Shown here: piece by piece, positions 22,780 to 33,240 of the stretch | How positions within the stretch are numbered: the first letter of the stretch is position 1 | Layout of the letters: each line of letters starts with the position of its first letter | NCBI GenBank assembly: GCA_029531795.1 | Contig: JAPEIS010000007.1 | Coordinates: forward strand, 620,001 to 684,000 | Reading direction: 5' to 3' | Source of the DNA: Sclerotinia nivalis | Lineage: Eukaryota; Ascomycota; Leotiomycetes; Helotiales; Sclerotiniaceae | Length of the DNA: 64,000 nt | Notes under the pieces: model-generated | What the model saw: the letters and a program-made list of their open reading frames with translations, nothing else | Told to the model about the DNA's origin: nothing | The model's database searches: none | Made by a program: the position numbers and the translations under genes

Positions 22780-23390
22780 TAACCAATGATTCTTGTATTG
22801 ATATAATTCTGATTCAAAAATCTTATACATTCTCAGATATCTCACATTGAATCACTAAATCCCATTTTGTTTATAAAACTTTTATATTATTCGATAACTA
22901 GGAAATCCAGTTTTGTGTGATGTTTTATACCCGAAAAAATGTAGACATTCGAGCTAATCAGCTTTGGTCTGTATCCTTTCGGGATTTATTATTTTTACAA
23001 ATTCAATCTTTAACTGATTCTATTCTTACAATCATTAATATTTATAATACTTTTAAAAGTTGTACAAATGAAAACCAAACAATACAAATTCTTTTTGATT
23101 TACTTTCGAATATTTTAAATTCTACATTTCTTACAAGGGATCTAAATCTTTATCATTCGAAATGGAATCTCTTTTGTTTTTTATATTCAAATTCTGTAGA
23201 ATCTTTTACAATCTGGTTAGATATAAATTCTTTTAATTTTCTTTCTACAATCAATGAACCTATCTATAATTTGGGCAACATTCTCGATCTAGTTTTTCTT
23301 TCAGGATCATATATAACTAATACAATTTCTGCATCGCATTTGGATACAATTTTCGATCATCGATTCTTATTGACAACTTTGAATTAAAAT
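22780..23390 (+). pseudogene. LINE 2 endonuclease (EEP) remnant
   Basis: The open stretch 22,917-23,387 is free of stops. It contains a FRDLLFLQIQ...TIINIYN core, then TRDLNLYHSKWN, which corresponds to the GDFN-H-P box of retroelement endonucleases, GNILDLVF, and LDTIFDHRFLL, which corresponds to the terminal S-D-H box. These residues bind metal and phosphate in the family. Upstream residues are readable across stops. Confidence 0.65.
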
Positions 23391-24129
23391 ACAAAGTTTC
23401 AGAACCCGATCCAAAAACTCCGAATCAATACATTAGACAAAAAACTCTTTTCTATTTTATTAATAGAGAATCTATTGAATTTAAATCTACTAATTCTAAA
23501 CACAATTACAGATCTTGATAAATTAGTTTTAAATATCATTTAAACTCTACAATCAATATACATAGGATCAATTCAAAGATCACTCGGCCGAAATACAGAT
23601 CAACTATAATAGAACAAGATCTACCGAACAGCTGTTCAAGAAAACCAAACGAACAACTCTTCAGAATCAAAACAAAATCTTCGAAAGGTTGTCAAAAAAG
23701 CGAAAAAGGAATTCTGACTTTTTAAGCTTGATTTAATCAAGGAAATAAAAGATATCTTTAAAATGACAAAATAGTATCAATCAATTGGAATATATCGAAC
23801 TCCTCTTCTAATAGATCCTTTAGATCATTCTCTTACTACAATAATTCAAACTAAAAAAGATTTACTTATCAATAATCTATTAATCAATACAACTGAAATT
23901 AACGATATCTCATTTGATTCATCTTCAACTTCCATTCGTTCAATTGCCTTTCCTGTTATCACAATTCAGGATATTCAAACTGCTATCCTTCATACAGATA
24001 ATACAATTCCAAGAATAAACAAGATCCCTATCAAGATCCTACAATTAGCATAACCACTAATCGAACTATATATCTTACAACTCTTTCAAAAATATCTCGA
24101 AATAAATCACTATCCTAAATGCTTCCGAT

Positions 24130-24800
24130 CAACAATTGTAGTTATCGTTCCGAAACCGAACAAATCAGATCACACAAACCCTAAATCCTATAGACCAATA
24201 ATCCTATTCTCAGTATTAGAAAAAGATCTCGAATATTTGATTGCAAAAAAGATATCCTGGATTGCTATAACCCTCAAAATACTAACCAAACAACAATTCA
24301 GAACGCTTCCCCTACGTTCATTAGTCGATCTTACAACTTGCCTTATATATGATTTAGAAATAGCTTTGAATTCAGATTCTAAAACTACCTTATTAACTAT
24401 GAATATTAAAAATACTTTTGATACTATTCTTCCAGAACATTTGATTCGCCGATTCAAGGAACAAGAATGGCCTGATAACCTAATTCGATAAATACAATCG
24501 TTTTCTACAAATCGATCAATTCGTATTCGACTTGATAACAAAACAAAACCCAGTATTAGTATTGAATATAGTTTACTATAAGACTCCTCAATTTCATCTA
24601 TTCTTTTTATACTTTATATAGCTCCTTTGTTTTGATTAAACAATCCTATTTGAAGATTTGGATATACAAACGATATTGTATTAATAGCTTTTTCTTCAAA
24701 CTTACAATTTAATTATAATCAATTATAATCCGAAATACTAAAGACTTTGAATTGGGGCAAATCTGAAAAGATTACTTTCGATTCTATAAAGTCTGAATTG
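24130..24800 (+). pseudogene. LINE 2 reverse transcriptase remnant
   Basis: Readable blocks are IVVIVPKPNKSDH, NPKSYRPIILFSVLEKDLEYLI, TKQQFRTLPLRSLVDL, TTLLTMNIKNTFDTILPEHL (A motif) and RFGYTNDIVLIAF near 24,655, the equivalent of the catalytic Y-A-D-D box with Asn replacing the first Asp. The order matches non-LTR reverse transcriptases. Confidence 0.68.
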
Positions 24801-25599
24801 ATATATTTCTTCAAAGATTTCAGAAAAGATATCGAAAGCTTTATTATTTATACAGAAAATCTTTTAATAATAAAGAAACCAAATCCATTGAGATAATTAG
24901 GGGTTTATTTCGATAAAGAACTGAATTTCAAACCTTATATCCAGATCCTTTCAGTTAAAACTTTTACTATTACAAACGTATTGTATTCATTTGAAAAAAC
25001 AACTCGAGATATCCTATCAATTTTGCTTCAAAGAACAATTACAGTCTGTATCCTGAAGAAATATTACTTTGCAGCTGAAACCTAGTGGTCTAACCGAACT
25101 AGAAAACGAAATCTAAACTTCACAATCTCGAATCAAATGGATGGACATTTGAAGCTTTTGAATAAGATTGTACTAATTAATATTCGAGCAATCCTTTTTG
25201 TATTCTGTATAACTAATATTGTTGTTCTATATAAGGAATCAAATCTAATACCTTCTGAGATTGAGCTAAATTTGATATCCCAAAGTTTCGCTGTCCGAAC
25301 GGCTCGGTTAGATCCTAAACATCCCCTTCGAATTCGAATCAAAAATATCTTAGTTAAAGCTAGAGCTAGAACTACTGAATCAAGATTCTCAAGAATTATT
25401 CTAGTTCTTTCAAAAGCTGAATATATCAATCCAATTGCTTTTCTCTCTTAAAAAAACAAAGAACTACATATTATTATAGAAATCCGGATCGATAGTTTTC
25501 TCAATTGTTCGAAGGAACAAACAGTTAAGGATTTCGAAAGGTTTATATTTACGATTTACAAATCTTCTCCGATGATTCGAAAAGCGAAGCTCTGGATAA

Positions 25600-26080
25600 T
25601 ACTACAGAAAATGGATCAATGATTTATCAATACAATCTGCAAATGAATCAACAAACTTTCTTACTAGATTATAATACTGAAATCTTCAATACCAAAGCAA
25701 TTACAGTTTTGAAAGATACTCAAACAGTAATACAATTACTCTTAACTAGATTCGTTACAAACCTTTAGGTTTTCTTGGATAACCTAAAAATTACTATACA
25801 ATTAAACTTTCATTCCATTAGATCCTTTCAATCTATATTTGAAGAATTCTGCAAACTAGTTACAATTTGACCTCTCAGGCCCCATTTGCCATATATTCGC
25901 CCTAGCTCAATTCGAATTCAATGGATTCCTAAATACTTAGATATCCCCAGAAACAAAGCAACGAATAAAACAGCTAAAAATAAAACAATACTCCTATCTT
26001 TATCTAATCCTATCTGCACTTTTGCCTCCTTGAAAAGAATCGCTAAAACGAATACCAAATCAACAAAAACTAAATTATAA
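25600..26080 (+). pseudogene. LINE 2 RNase H remnant
   Basis: Near 25,905-25,970 the frame reads IRIQWIPKYLDIPRNKATNKTAK, the equivalent of the W-(I/V)-P-G-H-x-x-I-x-G-N-E-x-A-D block of retroelement RNase H, with key Gly and Asp residues changed. Upstream Ile/Leu-rich strands are readable across stops. Confidence 0.6.
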
Positions 26081-26664
26081 ATAATTACAACATTACAAAT
26101 CTATAATAATCTTTTTATAATTTATAATAACAAATCGATTATACTTTTTTTTGATCAAACAATACTAGAATATATTCTAACAACCAAATCTCAATACAGC
26201 GATTTCGCAATATATCATGACCGCTTCAATCACAAAGATGCTTATATATTATGTTTATATAGGAAAAGAAAATCCCCTCTTCATTTTTACTTTTATAAAA
26301 TTGGAAATACTCAAAAAATCCTTTCAAAGTTATTACCATTTGAAACCATCCCCTATCTTTTGGAAAACATAAAAGGAACAACGAAACTAACAATTTAACT
26401 CAAATCTACAAAGTTCTATCAGAATATATATCCTCAATTCCCTATACAATTTATTAATTGAAAGATTGTTTTGATTTTTATTTTTATTTTTATTTTTATT
26501 TTATATTATTTTTGGATTTTCTTTATATAAAACATTAGATTTTGATTCGGAAAGATTGAATTTGTATAAACTTTATAAAAAAAAAAAATCTTTATATTAA
26601 CAAAATCATATTAAAAAGCTCGATTACAATAACGAAGGAGAGGAAATCAAAAATCAAAGGATCT

Positions 26665-27126
26665 AACTGTATTATAAAGGACAGCTGAAATATCTACCCA
26701 AGGGATTAACTCAATACACAATGTCACGGGGTCCCCGTATATGGTATACGGAGACCGCTCGGGTTCCGACCCATAGGAGTCGGACCTCGGATAAGTGTAG
26801 GCTAGCCCCGGTCGGGGCTAGCGCTACACATAAATGTATTTAAGGAACCGTTCCTTCTATAGAAACGTAGCTCTTCGAGCTACGTCTTATTAATAAAAGT
26901 GATTCCTGTTGTCCTGTCTGTTGCTTCTGTGATACACAACAACAATCATGTAAACCCTACTAAAGCATTTAATATATATAATACTAGTAAATTTAGATTA
27001 GCTAATTAGAAACCCAGGGGCCTTCCTCCCCTGGCGTCCTTTGTCCCAATTGGGAATTTGAGGCCTGTACTTCGCACAGAGCCTCGGACGAAAAATATCA
27101 CACACACACACACACTACGACCACCT
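26665..27126 (+). repeat. Direct repeat, right copy, interrupted by hairpin element B
   Basis: About 244 bp homologous to 20,793-21,050, broken at 26,722 by the 213-bp hairpin element. The right end expands to a (CA)n run at about 27,100-27,115. It lies directly upstream of chromovirus coding sequence, so it may be part of that element's 5' region. Confidence 0.65.
26722..26934 (+). mobile_element. 213-bp multi-hairpin element, copy B
   Basis: It is in the opposite orientation to copies A and C. It begins TGTCACGGGGTCCCC and ends TCTGTGATA, with a perfect 5-bp duplication CACAA on both sides (26,717-26,721 and 26,935-26,939). The related sequence at 20,850 (AATACGCAACGGCAATCAT) is an uninterrupted version of the target, which fixes both ends independently. 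The internal hairpin series is the same as in copy A. Confidence 0.9.
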
Positions 27127-27752
27127 TAATCTCATACTAATCCGATCAAATCATAACGTGTATTCACACGATCGGTTACTATAAGATCCGTGATCGTAAC
27201 AAATAGATCATTGATACTATCAAACCTTTAAATAAATTCCTTATCGATCCTAATATAAAAACTAAATATACAATTTATAAATACCGCTCTCTATATATCA
27301 AGGATTATTCAAAGAACGATATCGATTATTCACCTATTCAAATACTTTCTACTTTTAAAAGAACTTCTTATAAAAAACCTTCTATTAAAGAAATACCAAA
27401 TAAAGATTATATATCACAATCTGATAATTCTTCTATTGACCTCGAATTTCAACAAGATCTAATATCTAATATAAATCATTATCGAATAAAGCACTACAAA
27501 GAACCAAATAATCAAATACAAATGATTCTCAATTATCTACATCCAAAATCGATCTTAAAGATTGTAGATCAGCATCAATCTATTCACAATCCAAAAAACC
27601 ATTTGCCTCCACTTTCTATTAAAGAACTCCTTATACCTATTTACAAAAATATAAGCCCAAATATAAATAATATTCGTTGATTACAAACTTTTAACTTTGT
27701 TTCGTTTTGTCAACAAGATAACATTCGGGCTATCCGATTAATATAAGATGAA

Positions 27753-28025
27753 TTGAATACTATACAGAAAATTATTGAACAAGATTATCTACAACAAACT
27801 ATATTGTCCTCGATACTCACAAAAAAAGATTTTCGATCGATTTTACAAAGGCAAAGCAATATAATAGAAATACTCTTTAAAACCCCACTGCAACTTTATG
27901 ATTTTATATACGATTGTTATAAGCCGCTCCATTTGCGAAAGGTCTCTAAAACTAATATCAACAAATTTTTAACTAACAAACCTCCCCTTAATGATAATCA
28001 AATACAACAAAAGCTTCCTATATAA
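27753..28025 (+). pseudogene. Chromovirus pol, region upstream of reverse transcriptase
   Basis: A 90-residue open remnant with EQDYLQQTILSSILTKKDFR and TPLQLYDFIYDCYKPLHLRK blocks. After the stop, the frame leads through NKLPPHRIWNHKIELIFDKE, a typical lead-in to Ty3/gypsy reverse transcriptase (LPPHR...D..IEL). A protease Asp triad is not identifiable. Confidence 0.55.
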
Positions 28026-28139
28026 TTACAAAACAAACTTCCTGCCTTCCTCCCACATTATACAAATAAATTACCGCCTCATCGAATCTGGAATCACAAA
28101 ATTGAATTGATATTCGATAAAGAACCACCTTATTTCAAA

Positions 28140-28650
28140 AATCATTTTTTATCATCAATAAAATTAATAATGATACACAAATGATTTGATAATAATCTCT
28201 CTAAAGAATTCATTCGGGAATCGAAATCACGATACACTTTTCCTTTATTATTGATTGCCAAACCGAAAAAAGGGATCTATATTTATCAAAATTATCAAAA
28301 ATTAAATAATATTACTATAAAGAATCATTATCCATTATTTATTATTTACAAAATATTAAACATTCTTTACAATACAAAAATTTATATTAAACTTGATATC
28401 ATTGCAATATTCAACAAATTGCAAATCGCCGAAAAAAATGAATGGAAAATTATATTCATTATTCGTTTTGGTCTTTTTGAATTTCTGATTATACTTTTCG
28501 ATTTTTATAATATATCTATATCGTTTCAATATTATATCAATTATATACTTTTCGATGAATTGAACAAATATTGTACTGTATATCTCGATGATATCCTAAT
28601 CTATTCCAATAATCCTGTAGAATATAAAGAATATATTTGTTAAGTAATTC
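28140..28650 (+). pseudogene. Chromovirus reverse transcriptase remnant
   Basis: The open part 28,251-28,643 contains IAKPKKGIYIYQNYQKLNNI, then TKIYIKLDIIAIFNKLQIAE (the A motif Asp is present), FGLFEFLIILFDFYN.S.SFQYYIN (B region) and YLDDILIYS near 28,580, the intact catalytic box. It is the best-preserved domain of this element. Stops lie on both sides. Confidence 0.8.
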
Positions 28651-29599
28651 AAAAGTTAATAGATATTGGATTATAGATTGATATTAACAAATACGAATTC
28701 GAAACTACAAAGACAAAGTATTTGAATCTTATCATTATAATCGAAGATATCGAAATGGATTAAGAAAAGATTATAATTATTATATCTTGGGAATTGCCTT
28801 TATATATAAAGGATTTACAACGATTTCTTGGTTTTGTTAATTTCTATTAACGTTTTATAAAAGATTTTTTAAAGATTTATTGCTCTTTCAATAATCTTTT
28901 ACAAAAGAATATTATATAGGATTGAATTATAGATTATATAAAGACTTTTAATATTTTAAAAAGAGCTTTCATAATAATACCGGTTTTGGTATATTTTGAT
29001 TACAAACAGAAAACTGTTTTGGAAATCAATACTTTCGATTGAACTTTAAAAGGAATTCTTTTGCAATACGATAATGATAACATTTTATATTCAATCGTTT
29101 ATTTTTCATCTAAATATATAACAATGGAATGTAATTATGAAATCTATAATAAAGAACTACTTATTATTATCAAAACAATAATAAAGAACTACTTATTATT
29201 ATCAAAACAATAAAAAAAAATATTCAAAACTCCAAAATTCATAAGAGAAATTCAAGATTCTTATTGATTACAAAAACCTCGAATATTTTATAACTACAAA
29301 AGCTCTCAATCAATAACAAATACGATAATCTGAATTTCTATCTCAATATAATTTCTGTATAGTTTATCGATTAAGAAACAAAGCTATTCGATTAGATACA
29401 CTAAATAGAAAACACGAAGATCAACTATATCACTTTAATCCAAACAATAAACATCTAAAGAATCGAAAACATATTATTCTCCCTCAAAATCATTTTGACG
29501 ATAACCTTTATAAGGATTTGATTGAGTATATCAATTTGACATCAATAAAAACAATAATATTATTCTACAACCAACCAATTGATATCTTAATCGATACAA

Positions 29600-30800
29600 T
29601 GTATACTAAATCCGATATTGCAAATCAATTTATCTTTATTTTTAACAATCCATCAATAATTAAATAACCAAAAAAGCATTGTAAAACCCTTTAGATCGCT
29701 ATACAAGATTATTCGATCCAAAATAATAGAATTTACTATCGGGATAAGATTTGGATTCTACTAAACGATAAACTCAAACTTCAAATTATCTATCGAACTC
29801 ATTCTTCTAATCCTGCCGGCTATCACAGAGGCAACAGACAGAACAACAGGAATCACTTTTATTAATAAGACGTAGCTCGAAAAGCTACATTTCTATAGAA
29901 GGAACGGTTCCTTAAATACATTTATGTATAGCGCTAGCCCCGACCGGGGCTAGCCTACACTTATCCGAGGTCCGACTCCTATGGGTCGGAACCCGAGCGG
30001 TCTCCGCATACCATATACGGGGACCCCGTGACACCGGCCATCCTAATCGAACTAAAACGATCGATCTTGTTTCTTATATATACTAATAATCTAATATACA
30101 TTTGAAAATCATATTCTACATAAAAACCTACGAACTTTGTATTCACACCAAATCGTCCAAATCGACGCCTCCCGGATTTTTGAAACCATTGCCTATCCCT
30201 TTTCACACATGATCTGATATTTCAATCGATTATATTACACCGCTCCCGAATTGCACTCGTTATAATTCTACTTATAAATATATCTTAATAGTAATCTGTA
30301 AACTAACCAAAATGAGATATTTTATCAATATACATACACTAACAATAGAAAAAGTAATCAATACTTTTATCAACCACATCTATATACTTTATAAACTTCC
30401 GGACAATATCATTTCCAATCGAAGAATACAATTCGTATCAGGATTTTGATTACAACTTTCGAAATAGTTGAAAGTTATCTTAAAACATTCTTCAACTTTT
30501 CATCCTCAAATAGATAATTAAACTAAATATATTAACTCGATTCTGGAACAGTATTTACAAACTTTTGTTAACTATTATCAAAACAATTGATTGGATTGAT
30601 TACCCTTAATCAAATTTGTATCCAATAATTTAATCTTTGAAATAACTAATTGTTCGCCTTTCTTCACCAATTACAACTTTAATCTATACCTAAACATTGA
30701 ACCTAATAAATTTTGTCCACCAAATATAACTCTAATATAAAAACAGGAATTCTTTAAAAGTAATAGAATTATAAATCGTATAAAACATATCTTAAAACAA
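29600..30800 (+). pseudogene. Chromovirus integrase remnant, split by hairpin element C
   Basis: The zinc-binding segment reads YRTHSSNPAG up to 29,820 and resumes as HPNRTKTIDLV at 30,039 after the 213-bp insertion and its duplication. The catalytic core follows with ISIDYITPLP (first Asp) and LPDNIISNRRIQFVSGF (second Asp). The Glu segment is degraded. This reading supports the element's orientation and dates the hairpin insertion after the chromovirus. Confidence 0.7.
29821..30033 (-). mobile_element. 213-bp multi-hairpin element, copy C
   Basis: It has a perfect 5-bp duplication CCGGC (29,816-29,820 and 30,034-30,038). Same orientation as copy A, and differs from it at about 12 positions, all transitions. 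It is inserted in the integrase zinc-binding region of the chromovirus. The hairpin series is conserved, although a few stem pairs (for example in the first hairpin) are weakened by the transitions. Confidence 0.9.
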
Positions 30801-31239
30801 CTTTATATTCTTATATAATAAACAATTACTATTTATAAGAACTATACTAACCACCACTACTCTAACTCATCTTGCTACACAACTAATTAGAAAATCTTTA
30901 TCAATACCAAAAATATAAAGATTTCATACAAAACAAAAAAGTTAAATAATAAATAAATCGATTCTTACAAAATTATCAAAATTTATCCTCATACTTATCT
31001 TGTTCAATTATCTAAGAACATTAAAATCTTCTCTATTTTCCATTATTTTCTTTTACTTCTAGTTTATACTAATCTTTACTTTTCAGCTCAAACAACGATT
31101 AACAAATCAAAATCCCTAATTATACGGAACAGAATTTTGAAATAGAACAACAATAAAAATAAACCTATTCAAAAATGAATATTTAAAAGAATTCTAGATA
31201 ATTATAATAAAGATAACTATCATTATTTAATCAAATGAA

Positions 31240-31370
31240 AACACTACATACCAATTTGGCAACCAATTAATGATTTAAAGAATAACAAAAAGGTTCTTAT
31301 CGAATATCATTGCCTTCATTCAGAGAAACCAGGACCGCCAGTTTAAATCCTAAAACATTCTGACACTATT
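31240..31370 (+). pseudogene. Chromodomain-like tail of the chromovirus
   Basis: The frame reads NDLKNNKKVLIEYHCLHSEKPGPPV, close to the chromodomain end of fungal chromoviruses (W-P-x-x-x-L-x-x-A...F-H...K-P-G-P-P). In intact elements this domain steers integration to marked chromatin. The aromatic cage residues upstream are uncertain because of stops. Confidence 0.55.
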
Positions 31371-31628
31371 ATATTGCAACCAGAACCACAAAATTTGCAA
31401 TCGGAATCATATAATGTAATTACTACACCTATTCTACAAAGATCTACTTATACCAAGACTATTTGCTTTGTTTAAAAATATATTATATATTATAACAATA
31501 AGAAATATAACATCATTAAAAAATATTATATATTTTTTATTCAGAAATCTAATTGAAGAAAGAGATCTATATTTTTTCTTTATTTTTCTTTATTTTTTAA
31601 TACCCATTTAAAATCAAATAGATTTCTT

Positions 31629-31804
31629 GAAAAGGGAATACTATTACAGGTTTATCTTTTTTCATCTACACATAATCATATATACCTTAGGCACACATAC
31701 ATACACTCATTTCTATATAGTTAGATCACCTCCTTGACCTTCTTCTCCTCTTTGTAGTACAACAATAGATCAAACCTACACATACCTTTTCCCTCACCGT
31801 GATA
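31629..31804 (+). repeat. Polypurine tract and 163-bp LTR, right copy
   Basis: GAAAAGGGAA at 31,629-31,638 is a polypurine tract just before the LTR (31,642-31,804), as expected for plus-strand priming. The LTR begins TATTACAGG and ends GTGATA, the same length as the left copy but with more C-to-T and G-to-A changes. Confidence 0.7.
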
Positions 31805-32655
31805 ATCAGTTTATCTACAATAATGAACTTCTTGGAATCACTAAAGCAATCGAATATACTAGCTCCATTACTCAACTAGATGAAAAATTCAAAATCTATT
31901 CAAATAATCAAACCGGATTATACCGATTGAAAATACTCTCTGATACTCCTAACCAGATATACCAAATTAAAGCAATCAAAATCACAAAAACTCTCCTTAG
32001 AAAAGGAACTGAAATCTCCCTTAATTGGATTCCAAAGCATACCTCCATTAAAGGAAACGAATTGATCGATGCTTTGACAAAAGAAACTACAAAACAAAAA
32101 TCATCATCAAACAAAACTAACTTTGCTTTCTTAGAAATGAATATCAAAAAAACAAAATCCGAAAAATAAAATACTTTTCTCTATTCATCTAATTCAGCCT
32201 ATTCGAAAATATATTCCTAAAAGACTAACTCAAAAATCGAAATTCCAAAAAACACCAAGAAAAGCTCTATTAGTGCTTTGTTTCAATTTAAAATCGATCA
32301 TAGATATTTCAAATCTTACCTACAACAATTCGAAATCTCAACAAATGATAATTGTAAATATAGAAAAAGAGAATCTCCTAATCATCTTCTGTTCAATTAC
32401 TCATTATACAAATCAACAAAAAGAATATTCAAAAAAAACAATTCTACCTCCCGACTTACTATGAAATACCTACTTCACACCAAAACAGGAATCATTAAAA
32501 CCCTTGAATTTATCGAGGAAACAAAAATAACCACCAAATCATAACATCTAATTAAAATGCAAAAGGATATAAAACAAGAAAACGAAAATGAAGAAAATGA
32601 ACTAAAAGAAAATAGTTAATTGAATCAATTTGATCAATTTGATCAATTTACCCCT
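31805..32655 (+). mobile_element. LINE 1, 3' part with RNase H
   Basis: The ORF2 frame of LINE 1 resumes with FIYNNELLGITKAIEYTSSI, then FKIYSNNQTGLYRL, and LNWIPKHTSIKGNELIDALTKE, the characteristic RNase H end (W-I-P-x-H...G-N-E-x-x-D). About 70 family residues expected before this point are absent, so the insertion was accompanied or followed by a small deletion. The 3' tail ends in three TTGATCAAT-type units at about 32,625-32,650. Confidence 0.72.
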
Positions 32656-32940
32656 TGTTACGATCACGCAACAGTTTCGTCAAAACAAGAAACCTAAACG
32701 GAGGCGTTCTCATTTCGAATCATCAGCGTAGGAACGTCATCGATCAGTTTGGAATGTTTAGTAAACAAGCTTCTTTGTATTGCTTATGAAAGGACAGGAA
32801 TGGTGGCGAACTATAGGCGTTCTGATATCTCTTTATTGATTGAACTTAAAAGTAATAGTTTATTCATGATTAGAAAGGGTAATGAAAAGTTTGGCTACGG
32901 TTTTACGACTAATTGATTCTTTGCCTATGTGATCTTAACA
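32656..32940 (+). repeat. Solo LTR, 285 bp, family with TGTTACGATC start
   Basis: This begins TGTTACGATCACGC and ends ATCTTAACA, a classic TGTTA...TAACA border. Flanking CCCCT and ACCCT are a near-perfect 5-bp duplication. No internal region is attached. Relatives lie at 46,602-46,894 (reverse) and 46,983-47,264 (forward). This copy keeps more GC than those. Confidence 0.7.
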
Positions 32941-33036
32941 ACCCTCTATATAAAGTAAATCGTTCTAATTTCGAATTATATTATATTTCATTTGTTATTT
33001 TTCTTATTATATACAAAAATATTTGTAAAGTGGACT

Positions 33037-33240
33037 TTGTTCCCCAAGATTAGTTTTCACTTCCCCTATTCAAAAATTAGTAGATTGAGACCATTTCAAT
33101 CTTCCCAAATTGTATTAACTACAGCCGAATATGGCCAGCAATTCTCCATTTGTTACTTGTTAGAAACCTATAAAGCTCCTAGCCGTTTTAGATAGTCTTA
33201 GACTCAGTGTAGACATTAATTTAATCAATCAATCAAGGTC
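33037..33240 (+). repeat. SINE-like repeat, right copy
   Basis: Direct match to 13,676-13,896 with about 75-80 percent identity by eye, strongest over the first 40 and last 50 bases, ending in AATCAATCAATCAA. The CAAT tail is shorter than in the left copy. Confidence 0.55.

Larger units (their letters stand above)
21051..26589 (+). mobile_element. LINE 2, Tad1-like non-LTR retrotransposon (RIP-decayed)
   Basis: A second non-LTR element reads rightward and differs in sequence from LINE 1. Order: a decayed ORF1 (about 21,180-22,560), endonuclease (about 22,780-23,390), reverse transcriptase (about 24,130-24,800), RNase H (about 25,600-26,080) and a 3' end with a run of about 12 A at 26,577-26,588. 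The first 150 bp contain hairpin-like TTTTCGAAAAA motifs. Direct repeats of about 250 bp flank it. All ORFs carry stops. Confidence 0.7.
27127..31480 (+). mobile_element. Ty3/gypsy chromovirus internal region (decayed)
   Basis: This is pol of an LTR retrotransposon reading rightward: a gag/protease-proximal region to about 28,140, reverse transcriptase 28,140-28,650, RNase H about 28,900-29,300, integrase about 29,600-30,800, and a chromodomain-like tail about 31,240-31,340. A hairpin element splits the integrase at 29,821. Many stops are present. It lies inside the 163-bp LTR pair and is probably the internal part of that element. Confidence 0.75.
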
